This document shows, piece after piece, positions 18,987-26,866 of a stretch of DNA of 64,000 nt. The DNA lies in assembly GCF_042686125.1 (NCBI RefSeq), contig NZ_JBHUOV010000001.1:310001-374000 (forward strand), written 5' to 3'. This DNA comes from Oceanihabitans iliipiscarium. GTDB lineage: Bacteria > Bacteroidota > Bacteroidia > Flavobacteriales > Flavobacteriaceae. Below the pieces are notes generated by a model that saw only the letters and a list, made by a program, of their open reading frames with translations, did no database searches and was not told the origin of the DNA. Numbering within the stretch: the stretch's first letter is position 1; every line of letters begins with the position of its first letter. The position numbers were made by a program, and so were the translations under genes.

Positions 18987-20330
18987 CTAAAAACTTACAC
19001 CTCTAATCTTTTTATAGGTTAAAATTGCTTTACTATCAGACAACAAGGAAATGTAATGGCATACGTTTAATAAGCGGCTATACAAACTATCATCATCTCT
19101 AATAATATTATTTGGTAAACCTTTAAGAATTAGCTTATCATAATTAGAAAGAGAGTCAATGTTTTTATTGTTTACTGCTTTTGTATACACGCCTAATAAG
19201 GTTCTTAAAACTTCATAACCAGAAATTTCTTTATCTATAACTTCTTGTGATTGATAAACCTTTTCAACACTAATTTTTATAATATCATTTATTTGTGCTT
19301 CATATTTACTTTTATCTAATAGCGCTGTTTTAAACTCATCATTTAAAATAGCTTCTTCATTTTTAATAAAAATATCGACAGCTTCATTTATTAATGTATT
19401 AATCGCTAAAGCTCTCAAATAGCTTATGCGATCTTGTGTATTGTTTAATTGATGGTATTTTTCAGTATTAATAGTATCTCGAACGAGGTTAATTAAATAC
19501 TCTAAAGCGTATTCTTCTTGTATTAAGCCTAAGTTTATACCATCTTCAAAATCAATTATAGTATAACAAATATCATCAGCTGCTTCAACTAAAAAAGCTA
19601 AGGGATGTCGCGAAAAACTAATACTGTCTTTTGTCCCACGCTTTATTAATCCTAATTCATTAGCAACATCAACAAAAGCGTTTTTATCACCTTGAAAGAA
19701 GCCATATTTTTTATCTGCAATATGTGTGGTAGGCCTTTTGGGCAATGACTCTTTGGGATACTTCATAAAAGCACCAAGAGTGGCATAGCTAAGTCTTAAT
19801 CCGCCTTCTCGACCTACTCTACTCTGAGTCGCAATTTTAAATCCATTTGCATTACCTTCAAAATCACATAAATCTTGATACTCTTTTGCTGTAAGCTGTG
19901 ATTTAAATTGCTGTCCTTCTCCGGTTTTAAAAAACTCTCCTATGGCTTTTTCTCCTGAATGTCCAAAAGGAGGGTTACCAATATCGTGTGCTAAAGCTGC
20001 TGATGCGACAATAGCCCCAAAATCATTGGCTTGGTACCCATGAATATTTTGTAAATGAGGATGTTTTTCAAGAATTTTTAATCCTGCCTTTCTTCCTAAT
20101 GAACGACCAACTACACTAACTTCTAAACTGTGTGTTAAACGTGTATGAACAAAATCTGTTTCAGACAATGGTATCACCTGTGTTTTGTCTTGAAGGCTTC
20201 TAAATTCTGAAGAAAAAATGACACGATCATAATCAACTTCAAAACCTAATCGTGTTTCGTCTTGTTCTTTCCTAATTCTTTTATTGGTGTCGCCAAAGCG
20301 CTTTAAAGAGAGTAATTGTTCCCAGTTCAT
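18987..20330 (-). CDS. dgt: dGTP triphosphohydrolase
   Basis: 447-residue HD-domain phosphohydrolase that cleaves dGTP (or dNTPs) to the nucleoside and triphosphate, limiting dNTP pools. Metal-binding residues are visible as RLTHSLEVSVVGRSLG and ALAHDIGNPPFGHSGEKAI, and in the downstream EAADDICYTIIDFEDGI. The N-terminal RFGDTNKRIRKEQDETRLGF region is typical of bacterial Dgt. The length is in the usual range (440-505). Single gene transcribed divergently from the phosphate-island lipoprotein. Confidence 0.95.
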   Translation of the reverse strand: MNWEQLLSLKRFGDTNKRIRKEQDETRLGFEVDYDRVIFSSEFRSLQDKTQVIPLSETDFVHTRLTHSLEVSVVGRSLGRKAGLKILEKHPHLQNIHGYQANDFGAIVASAALAHDIGNPPFGHSGEKAIGEFFKTGEGQQFKSQLTAKEYQDLCDFEGNANGFKIATQSRVGREGGLRLSYATLGAFMKYPKESLPKRPTTHIADKKYGFFQGDKNAFVDVANELGLIKRGTKDSISFSRHPLAFLVEAADDICYTIIDFEDGINLGLIQEEYALEYLINLVRDTINTEKYHQLNNTQDRISYLRALAINTLINEAVDIFIKNEEAILNDEFKTALLDKSKYEAQINDIIKISVEKVYQSQEVIDKEISGYEVLRTLLGVYTKAVNNKNIDSLSNYDKLILKGLPNNIIRDDDSLYSRLLNVCHYISLLSDSKAILTYKKIRGVSF

Positions 20331-20413
20331 CCTATCAATTTAAATGTAGTGCAAGATACATTTTTTCAATGTTAAGAAATTATTTCCAAATAAAAATAAT
20401 ACGCATGCTTCAT

Positions 20414-20471
20414 AACATTAAGCTAACAATTTTATGACTCATCTTTAACCTCGTGTTAACTTCAACTTTAC
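20414..20471 (+). promoter_or_regulatory. Candidate Pho-box array upstream of the beta-helix lipoprotein
   Basis: Two phased groups: AACATTA (20414) and AACAATT (20425), 11 bp apart; then CTTTAAC (20443), TGTTAAC (20454) and ACTTTAC (20465), again 11 bp apart. TTTG of a degenerate -7 box follows at 20486-20489. The 7+4-bp direct-repeat geometry is that bound by PhoB/OmpR-type regulators; assignment to phosphate control is inferred from the downstream genes. Confidence 0.5.
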
Positions 20472-20532
20472 ATTACTAGAGTTTATTTGCATCATATTTA
20501 ATTTAAACAATACAATTTAAAAACAAACTCTA

Positions 20533-21813
20533 ATGAAAAAATTATTTTTATCCGCTTTAGTGTTATCGGCTTTAGCTTTTACATCGTGTATAGAAGATGA
20601 CGACACACCAATTGTTATAGAAGAAACCACTATCATTAATAATAATAATTCTGGTGGTGAAGGAGACGATTCATGTATCGTTAAATCTGGAGGTATTGCT
20701 ATAGATGAAACATGGACAGCAGACAAATGCTACATTTTAGACAGAAAAGTTGTGGTTCAAGAAGGTGTTACTTTAACCATCGAACCTGGAACCATAATTA
20801 AAGGACGTGCAGGAACAGGATCTTTATCTTCTGCTTTAATTGTTGCTAGAGGTGGTGTAATTATAGCTGACGGAACAGCCTCTCAACCTATTATTTTCAC
20901 TTCAGAAGCTGATAATATTTCTATTGGTGAAACTGCTGGTACAAACTTAAACGAAAACAATATTGGCCTTTGGGGAGGTATTATTGTATTAGGTAATGCA
21001 ACTAGTTCTCTTTCTGGTGATGTTACAGAGTTACAAATAGAAGGAATTCCTGCTAGTGATACTTTTGGTTTATATGGCCCTGGAGAAGATGGTCCTATCG
21101 ATGATCAAAACTCTGGAATATTAAGATATATATCTATTCGTCATGGAGGTTCTTTATTAGGAGAAGGAAATGAAATTAATGGATTAACCTTAGGTGGTGT
21201 TGGTTCTGGGACAACTATAGACAACATTGAAGTTGTTGGTAATAAAGATGATGGTATTGAATTTTTTGGAGGTACAGTTAGTGCTTCTAACTTATTAGTT
21301 TGGGCCCAAGGTGATGATGGTTTAGATATTGACGAGGCTTACTCAGGAACGATAACTAACGCTGTGGTTATATTAGGTGACAACTCAGATCACGCTCTAG
21401 AAATTGATGGTCCTGCTGGTACTATAAATGGTGCTTGTATAATTCAAGACTTAACATTAATTGGTAATGGAGATATCAACTCTGAATATGCCGATTATAG
21501 AGCTAATGCACAAATAGCAACAAATAACGTATATGCATATAACTTTGGTGCTGAAGCTGATGTTGAATTAGATAATGATGCTGTTGCTACAAACTACAAT
21601 AGTGGCCTTGTGTCTTTCTTTAATTGGGAAATCGTTCTACCTACTGGTGTTACTAATGTTGAAGACCTTTTTGTAAATAACGGAGCAACTGTAACAACAC
21701 CAGGTTTTGGCTCTGAAGCAACTGCAATAACATTAGACGCAAATACTGTCGGCGCTAACACATCTAATCTTAGCTGGACATATGCTAATGCAAAAGCTGG
21801 ATTAGGTTTCTAA
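20533..21813 (+). CDS. Surface lipoprotein with right-handed beta-helix fold, phosphate island
   Basis: 426 residues. Lipobox FTSC with Cys19, then an acidic and Asn-rich linker (about 20-45) and a long series of short G/N/D-rich beta-coils (GGVIIADGTASQPIIFTSEA, GLWGGIIVLGNA) typical of pectate-lyase-like parallel beta-helices. No catalytic residues recognised. It lies 139 bp before a TonB-dependent receptor in the same direction and ends cleanly. It is probably a surface-exposed binding lipoprotein partnering the receptor, as SusD-like proteins do, though it is not SusD-like. Phosphate or organophosphate as substrate is inferred from the neighbours. Confidence 0.75.
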   Translation: MKKLFLSALVLSALAFTSCIEDDDTPIVIEETTIINNNNSGGEGDDSCIVKSGGIAIDETWTADKCYILDRKVVVQEGVTLTIEPGTIIKGRAGTGSLSSALIVARGGVIIADGTASQPIIFTSEADNISIGETAGTNLNENNIGLWGGIIVLGNATSSLSGDVTELQIEGIPASDTFGLYGPGEDGPIDDQNSGILRYISIRHGGSLLGEGNEINGLTLGGVGSGTTIDNIEVVGNKDDGIEFFGGTVSASNLLVWAQGDDGLDIDEAYSGTITNAVVILGDNSDHALEIDGPAGTINGACIIQDLTLIGNGDINSEYADYRANAQIATNNVYAYNFGAEADVELDNDAVATNYNSGLVSFFNWEIVLPTGVTNVEDLFVNNGATVTTPGFGSEATAITLDANTVGANTSNLSWTYANAKAGLGF

Positions 21814-21904
21814 TCTAAGCCTTCAAACTTTAAAAAATTAAAACAGAAAAAAAGAATATTGCTTCATAAAGTTTTCTGTTTTGAAAAAGTAAAACTTAAA
21901 TCAA

Positions 21905-21935
21905 GCAACTGCTCTAAAAACATAAGAGCAGTTGC
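21905..21935 (+). promoter_or_regulatory. Leader stem-loop before the TonB receptor
   Basis: Perfect 11-bp stem GCAACTGCTCT / AGAGCAGTTGC with a 9-nt A-rich loop, ending 17 bp before the receptor ATG. It lacks a T-run, so it is not a canonical terminator. TTTTCTG at 21872-21878 could pair with either CAGAAAA upstream (about 21844-21850) or CAGAAAA at 21941-21947, allowing alternative folds. Confidence 0.5.
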
Positions 21936-21952
21936 TCATACAGAAAACTAAC

Positions 21953-24802
21953 ATGAAAAACACAAAATATCTTACCAACATATTTTTCTTGTTTTTAACT
22001 TACATCGTAGGATTCTCACAAACAGGTAAAGTTGCTGGTACTGTTATTGATGGTGAGTTTACTGAGCCTTTAGCTTTTGCTAATATTTTAGTAAAAGGAA
22101 CAACCACTGGTACTGCTTCAGATTTTGAAGGCGACTATTATATTGATTTAGAAGAAGGAACCTATACTTTAGTTTTTTCTTTTGTTGGATATAATACACA
22201 AGAAATTACCGATGTTGTTATAAAAGCCGATGAAGTGGTAACTCTAGATGTTACATTAGAAACAAATTCATTAGAAACAGTTGTCATCTCAACATCTATA
22301 AAACGAAATACCGAGAGTGCTTTATTAAGCCTCCAAAAAAAATCTGCAACATTACTTGACGGACTTTCTGCACAAACTATTAAAAAAACTGGTGCAGGCG
22401 ACATTGCTTCAGCTGTTAAAAGTGTTCCAGGAGTATCTGTAGAAGGTGGTAAATATGTTTACGTTCGTGGGCTTGGAGATCGCTATACTAAATCAATATT
22501 GAATGGTGTTGACATTCCTGGTTTAGACCCAGATAGAAATACCATTCCTATGGATATTTTTCCAACAAACATCATCGATAATGTCATCGTTCTTAAGTCT
22601 GCCGCTGCAGAATATCCTGCTGATTTTACCGGTGGTATCGTGAATGTCATAACTAAAGATTTCCCAACAAAAGAAGAATACTCTGTATCTGTGGGTATGT
22701 CTTACAACCCTGATATGCATTTTAAGGATAATTATTTAAGCTATAAAGGTAGTAACTCAGACTTTTTAGGTTATGATAATGGCGCTCGTAATAGACCAAT
22801 CAACAGATACCAACCTATTCCAGGTACTTTTGAAAACAAACAACTTTTAACATCACTTACTAGTAGATTTGATTCTCAATTAGGAGCAGACGTTGAAAAT
22901 AGTGGTATGAACTATAATTTTGGCTTCACATTGGGTAATCAATATGAAGTAGGAGACTATAATAAACTTGGTTACCAAGCTTCTTTCTCTTATAAAAATA
23001 AAACTACTTTTTATGAAGACAGAATAGATGGCTCATATACTCTTGATAACTCTAACGGTAATTTAATCAATGAATTAGGTATTGACCGTGTAGCTCAAGG
23101 AGCTTCTGGACACAATGAAGTTTTATTAAATGGTCTTGTTGGTTTAACCTATAAAACAGAGAATTCAAAATATAAAATGACCGCTCTTCATATTCAGAAT
23201 GGAGAAACTCAAGCCGCTAAACTTAATTTAATTTTAAGTGAAGGTGGTGGTGGTGCTGCGCTTTTAAATGGAACGGGAGATGCTCTTTTATATACAGAAC
23301 GTTCTATTACTAACTTTTCTCTTTCAGGGGATCATGCTTTAAATTCTGATTTAAAATTTGACTGGATATTCTCTCCTTCTTTTTCTAGAGTTTTAGATAA
23401 AGATCACAGACTTACACCATTAGAAATTGATGAAACTAACAACGGTACAGAATATCAAATTCAAGCGAACTCTTTTGGTAGCCCTTTAAGAATTTGGAGA
23501 ACTCTATCTGAAGAAAGTTGGGTTGCTAACGCAAATGTTAGTAATAAATACGAACTATTTGGAAAACCTGCCCAAGTGAAATTTGGTGCAGGATACACAT
23601 ATAAATACCGCGATTTTAGTACAGACCAATACATATTTGATGTGACCTCTCCTATAGTTATGAATGGAGATGTAAACACTATTTTAGCACAAGAAAATCT
23701 TTGGACACCAGAAAACCAATCAGGTACTTTCCTAGATCCTAATAACGCTTACGACCCTAATAATGCTTACGAAGGCGAGTCTAATGTTGGCGCTTTATAT
23801 ATCTCTAATGAATTTAATCCTACTGAAAAATTAAAAGCTATTATCGGATTAAGAACAGAAAAGTTTGATTTATATTATACAGGTGAAACAAGTACTGGTC
23901 CAGTTGTAGGTGAAAAGACTATTGATAAATTTGATTTTTTTCCTTCTGCTAACTTAATTTATGCGGTTTCAGATCGAGCAAACATTAGAGGATCCTATTC
24001 TCGCACTACAGCTAGACCTTCTTTTAAAGAAGCTTCTACTGCTCAAATTTATGACCCTATTACTGGTAGATTTTTTATTGGAGGTTTCGACAACCTTACT
24101 TTTCCAGACGTAAAACCATCATATATAAATAATTTTGATTTACGTTATGAATTGTTTAGAGAACAAGGCCAGATGATTGCCGTAAGTGGTTTTTATAAAG
24201 ATTTTTCAGACCCTATTGAGCTGGTGTCTTTTCCACAAGATTCTAATCAAATGACAGTGACTAATACAGGTGATTCTCAAGTTGTAGGTGCTGAAGTTGA
24301 AGTTAGACAAGCTTTAGGGTTTATATCTAGCACTTTAGAAAACTTACGATTTGTTTCCAATGTCTCTGTAATTCATTCAAAATTAGAAATGACTGAACAA
24401 GAATACAACCTTAGGTTAGCTAATGCTAGAGTTGGTCAGGAAATTGAAGACACTAGAGAAATGCAAGGTCAATCTCCATTTTTATTAAATGCTGGTCTTG
24501 ATTATGGCAATAACGATATTGCTTTTAGAGCTGGATTATACTATAATGTACAAGGAAAAACATTAGAAGTTGTAGGTAATGGTTTTGTGCCAGATGTGTA
24601 TACGAAACCTTTCCATAGTTTAAACTTTACACTTAATAAAGCATTTGGTGAAAATAAAAGAACTTCAATTGATTTAAAAGTTACTAATATTTTAGGGTCT
24701 GATAGAGAAAGTGTTTATGAATCTCATGGCGCTTCAGATCAAATATTTAAGTTAAGATCTCCTGGAACAGAAATCTCTTTAGGTTATTCTTATAAATTTT
24801 AA
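21953..24802 (+). CDS. TonB-dependent outer membrane receptor
   Basis: 949 residues from the ATG at 21953, which begins the signal peptide (MKNTKYLTN ... GFSQ); an in-frame TTG at 21932 falls inside the leader hairpin and is disfavoured. Domains: carboxypeptidase-regulatory-like beta-sandwich (about 20-105), plug (about 115-225, with VPGVSV, YVYVRGLGDRYTKSILNG and GGIVNVITKDFP) and a 22-stranded barrel ending SLGYSYKF with terminal Phe. It imports a ligand across the outer membrane using TonB energy. Pairing with the beta-helix lipoprotein and the phosphate porin/transporter suggests a phosphorus-containing substrate. Confidence 0.9.
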   Translation: MKNTKYLTNIFFLFLTYIVGFSQTGKVAGTVIDGEFTEPLAFANILVKGTTTGTASDFEGDYYIDLEEGTYTLVFSFVGYNTQEITDVVIKADEVVTLDVTLETNSLETVVISTSIKRNTESALLSLQKKSATLLDGLSAQTIKKTGAGDIASAVKSVPGVSVEGGKYVYVRGLGDRYTKSILNGVDIPGLDPDRNTIPMDIFPTNIIDNVIVLKSAAAEYPADFTGGIVNVITKDFPTKEEYSVSVGMSYNPDMHFKDNYLSYKGSNSDFLGYDNGARNRPINRYQPIPGTFENKQLLTSLTSRFDSQLGADVENSGMNYNFGFTLGNQYEVGDYNKLGYQASFSYKNKTTFYEDRIDGSYTLDNSNGNLINELGIDRVAQGASGHNEVLLNGLVGLTYKTENSKYKMTALHIQNGETQAAKLNLILSEGGGGAALLNGTGDALLYTERSITNFSLSGDHALNSDLKFDWIFSPSFSRVLDKDHRLTPLEIDETNNGTEYQIQANSFGSPLRIWRTLSEESWVANANVSNKYELFGKPAQVKFGAGYTYKYRDFSTDQYIFDVTSPIVMNGDVNTILAQENLWTPENQSGTFLDPNNAYDPNNAYEGESNVGALYISNEFNPTEKLKAIIGLRTEKFDLYYTGETSTGPVVGEKTIDKFDFFPSANLIYAVSDRANIRGSYSRTTARPSFKEASTAQIYDPITGRFFIGGFDNLTFPDVKPSYINNFDLRYELFREQGQMIAVSGFYKDFSDPIELVSFPQDSNQMTVTNTGDSQVVGAEVEVRQALGFISSTLENLRFVSNVSVIHSKLEMTEQEYNLRLANARVGQEIEDTREMQGQSPFLLNAGLDYGNNDIAFRAGLYYNVQGKTLEVVGNGFVPDVYTKPFHSLNFTLNKAFGENKRTSIDLKVTNILGSDRESVYESHGASDQIFKLRSPGTEISLGYSYKF

Positions 24803-24818
24803 TCTAAACTGAATTCCA

Positions 24819-24856
24819 AAAAAAAAAGCATCCTAATATATAGGATGCTTTTTTTT
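24819..24856. terminator. Bidirectional terminator
   Basis: Perfect 8-bp core GCATCCTA / TAGGATGC extended by an A-run and T-run on either side, with a 5-nt loop. It serves the TonB receptor (+) and the YwqK-like gene (-). Confidence 0.88.
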
Positions 24857-24871
24857 ATATAATATTTTCAA

Positions 24872-25231
24872 TTATTCTCTTAAAGCAATAGTCGATTTAT
24901 TTGACCATTCACTAACGTGAGCAATTGTGTTATTACTATAATCTACTTCTTTTAAGGTATTATCATTCCAATAAAACCATTTGCCGACTTTTTTCCCATT
25001 ATCATAATTCGCCGAAACTCGTTTATTACCTTCAATATCAAAGCTTAACCATTTCCCCTGAAGTTTACCATCTATTGTAAAGAATCCTGTTTGGCTCTTT
25101 ACACCATTGTCATGATAGTATGTAACTTCATATAAGTTGGTGTCTTCATTAAGCTTTAATGTTCTCTCTTGCTGCGCAAAAGATACCACTGAAATTAAAA
25201 AAGTAAAAAACAAAATAAATTGCTTCTTCAT
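24872..25231 (-). CDS. Small secreted YwqK/MORN-like repeat protein
   Basis: 119 residues with a signal peptide ending SFAQ and about three short repeats of the form YHDNGVKSQTGFF, GKLQGKWLSFDIEGN and GKKVGKWFYWNDNTLKEV, as in YwqK or MORN-type proteins. These are usually extracytoplasmic proteins of unknown function; the name antitoxin given to some relatives is not supported here by any toxin gene. It sits inside the phosphate island but on the opposite strand, with the 25287-25315 repeat array 55 bp upstream of its start. Confidence 0.75.
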   Translation of the reverse strand: MKKQFILFFTFLISVVSFAQQERTLKLNEDTNLYEVTYYHDNGVKSQTGFFTIDGKLQGKWLSFDIEGNKRVSANYDNGKKVGKWFYWNDNTLKEVDYSNNTIAHVSEWSNKSTIALRE

Positions 25232-25286
25232 TACTATGGGTTTTAATTAATATTACTCAAATATATAAATTAATTAATATTAAAAC

Positions 25287-25315
25287 AACATTTACATAAC
25301 ATTAATTTAACATTG
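25287..25315 (+). promoter_or_regulatory. Candidate Pho box, three units
   Basis: AACATTT (25287), AACATTA (25298) and AACATTG (25309): three 7-mers at exact 11-bp intervals. Orientation is the same as at the other sites of the island. It could drive the minus-strand YwqK gene (55 bp away) or a plus-strand transcript ending at the 25503-25533 terminator. Confidence 0.55.
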
Positions 25316-25339
25316 AACCGATAACTACTTGACATTTAA

Positions 25340-25533
25340 GATTTTATATTATTATTTGCATTAAGATACTTATTAATGATTCCTTAATATTTACATTACA
25401 ATTAAATCATGTTTATATGAGATATTTGTTTGTATTTTAAAATACGTATTAGTTTCATATAATCTATTAGTTTTTGTCGACTAAATTATCATGAATTCTG
25501 ATGGCTGCTTTTGGCCAAAGCAGCCTTTTTTTT
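25340..25533 (+). ncRNA. Possible small RNA or long leader upstream of the phosphate porin
   Basis: There is no coding gene between 25232 and 25614, yet a strong plus-strand terminator sits at 25503-25533 with nothing annotated ahead of it. A phased repeat array at 25287-25315 and a partial -7 box (TTTGC at 25355) precede it. A transcript of about 150-170 nt is therefore plausible. The 5' end is a guess; alternatives are premature termination of the porin leader or a terminator insulating the porin promoter. Confidence 0.35.
25503..25533 (+). terminator. Strong orphan terminator
   Basis: Perfect 9-bp GC-rich stem GGCTGCTTT / AAAGCAGCC with a 5-nt loop and eight T residues. It is 24 bp before a putative Pho box and 82 bp before the porin ATG; no plus-strand gene lies upstream within 700 bp. 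Confidence 0.85.
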
Positions 25534-25556
25534 ACGTATTAATTTAATAATTAGGA

Positions 25557-25588
25557 AACATTAAGTTAACATTAGTGTTAGTTCTTTG
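25557..25588 (+). promoter_or_regulatory. Candidate Pho box and -7 box of the porin gene
   Basis: AACATTA at 25557 and 25568, two perfect copies 11 bp apart, followed by TTTG at 25585-25588 (degenerate -7 box). The ATG is 26 bp further. A poor -7 box with an adjacent direct repeat suits an activator-dependent promoter. Confidence 0.55.
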
Positions 25589-25614
25589 CAGCGACAAAAA
25601 CTAATAACTTACTA

Positions 25615-26802
25615 ATGAAGCTTAAACTCGTATGTATTGTAATATTCTTACTTACAATAAGTAAGGTTACATCGCAAGAAACTAATTCTCCAAGGTTTGG
25701 AAAAGGGCTATTTAATCTCGTTGGAAAAGACAGTACTTGGTCCATGAAAATTGGAGCACGAATGCAATTTCTTGCTATTGCTAATTGGGAAGATGATCAA
25801 GCCAATGAAACAAATTTTTTAGTCCGTCGAGCACGCTTAAAGTTTGATGGTTATGCACTTAGCCCAAAATTAGTTTACAAAATAGAGCTTGGTTTATCTA
25901 ATAGAGATATTTCAGGCGCTTCCGAATTTACGAGCAATGCACCTCGATATATACTAGATGCTGTTATTAAATGGAATTTTTATGAGAATTTCGAATTGTG
26001 GTTCGGACAAACAAAATTACCTGGTAATAGAGAACGTGTCATTTCTTCTGGGAACTTACAACAAGTTGACCGCTCGTTACTAAATAGACGATTTAATATT
26101 GATCGTGATTTAGGCATTCAATTAAGACATCATTTTAATGTTTCAGATAATTTTATAATTAAAGAGGCTTTCTCAATAGCACAAGGTGAAGGTCGGAATG
26201 TAACCTCTGGAAATATAGGTGGTCATCAATATACAGGTCGAATCGAATTTTTCCCGTTTGGAGACTTTGCCAGCAATGGTGATTATATTGGAGGTGATTT
26301 AAAACGTGAAGAATCTCCAAAACTTGCTTTAGGAATCGTATATGATTTCAACAACAATGCTGTAAAAACAAGAAGTAATCAAGGGTCTTACATGGAAAAT
26401 GATATAGGTTTCTTTGAAACTAATATCACAACATTATTTATTGATGCCATGTTTAAATATCAAGGTATTTCTTTCATGGCAGAATATGCTGATAGAGATG
26501 CTGATGATGTCTTAGCTAAAAATTCAGACGACACTTTAACTGGAGACTCTGTACAAACAGGTCAATCTATAAACTTACAAGCAGGCTATTTATTTAAAAA
26601 CAATTGGGAAGTTTCTGGGCGTTATACTAATATAAATTGGGATGAACTAACAGGAAATGCTAACCAAAGTCAATATACTTTTGGAGTTTCAAAATATATT
26701 GTTGGCCACAAATTAAAAGTACAAACAGACATTAGCCATTTAGAAGTTACAAATGGGAATAATGAATTAATGTATCGATTACAATTTGATATTCATTTTT
26801 AA
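25615..26802 (+). CDS. Phosphate-selective porin of the OprO/OprP family
   Basis: 395 residues with a signal peptide (to about 20, ending VTSQE) and a predicted 16-stranded beta-barrel. Family-type segments include MKIGARMQFLAIANW, FLVRRARLKFDGYALSP, YKIELGLSNRD and LWFGQTKLPGNRERVISSG; the chain ends in an aromatic residue (DIHF), as outer membrane barrels do. OprP-type porins pass phosphate or polyphosphate anions, and the next gene encodes an inner membrane phosphate transporter, so outer and inner membrane steps are adjacent. The upstream region carries the AACATTA direct repeat. Confidence 0.88.
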   Translation: MKLKLVCIVIFLLTISKVTSQETNSPRFGKGLFNLVGKDSTWSMKIGARMQFLAIANWEDDQANETNFLVRRARLKFDGYALSPKLVYKIELGLSNRDISGASEFTSNAPRYILDAVIKWNFYENFELWFGQTKLPGNRERVISSGNLQQVDRSLLNRRFNIDRDLGIQLRHHFNVSDNFIIKEAFSIAQGEGRNVTSGNIGGHQYTGRIEFFPFGDFASNGDYIGGDLKREESPKLALGIVYDFNNNAVKTRSNQGSYMENDIGFFETNITTLFIDAMFKYQGISFMAEYADRDADDVLAKNSDDTLTGDSVQTGQSINLQAGYLFKNNWEVSGRYTNINWDELTGNANQSQYTFGVSKYIVGHKLKVQTDISHLEVTNGNNELMYRLQFDIHF

Positions 26803-26807
26803 AACAT

Positions 26808-26850
26808 AACAATTAGATAACATATTAGTGAAAAACACTAAAGATATTTG
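26808..26850 (+). promoter_or_regulatory. Candidate degenerate Pho box and -7 box of the PiT gene
   Basis: AACAATT (26808) and AACATAT (26819), 11 bp apart, then TTTG at 26847-26850 as a partial -7 box, 16 bp before the ATG. Weaker than the other sites. Confidence 0.4.
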
Positions 26851-26866
26851 CAAACAATTTTAATTT

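Noticed and set aside
21932..21952. TTG start extending the TonB receptor by seven residues
   Set aside because: It lies inside the leader hairpin and would put a polar stretch ahead of the signal peptide; the ATG at 21953 is better.
24872..25231. Naming the YwqK-like gene as an antitoxin
   Set aside because: No toxin partner is adjacent, the protein has a signal peptide, and it sits in a phosphate island; the repeat type alone does not show antitoxin function.
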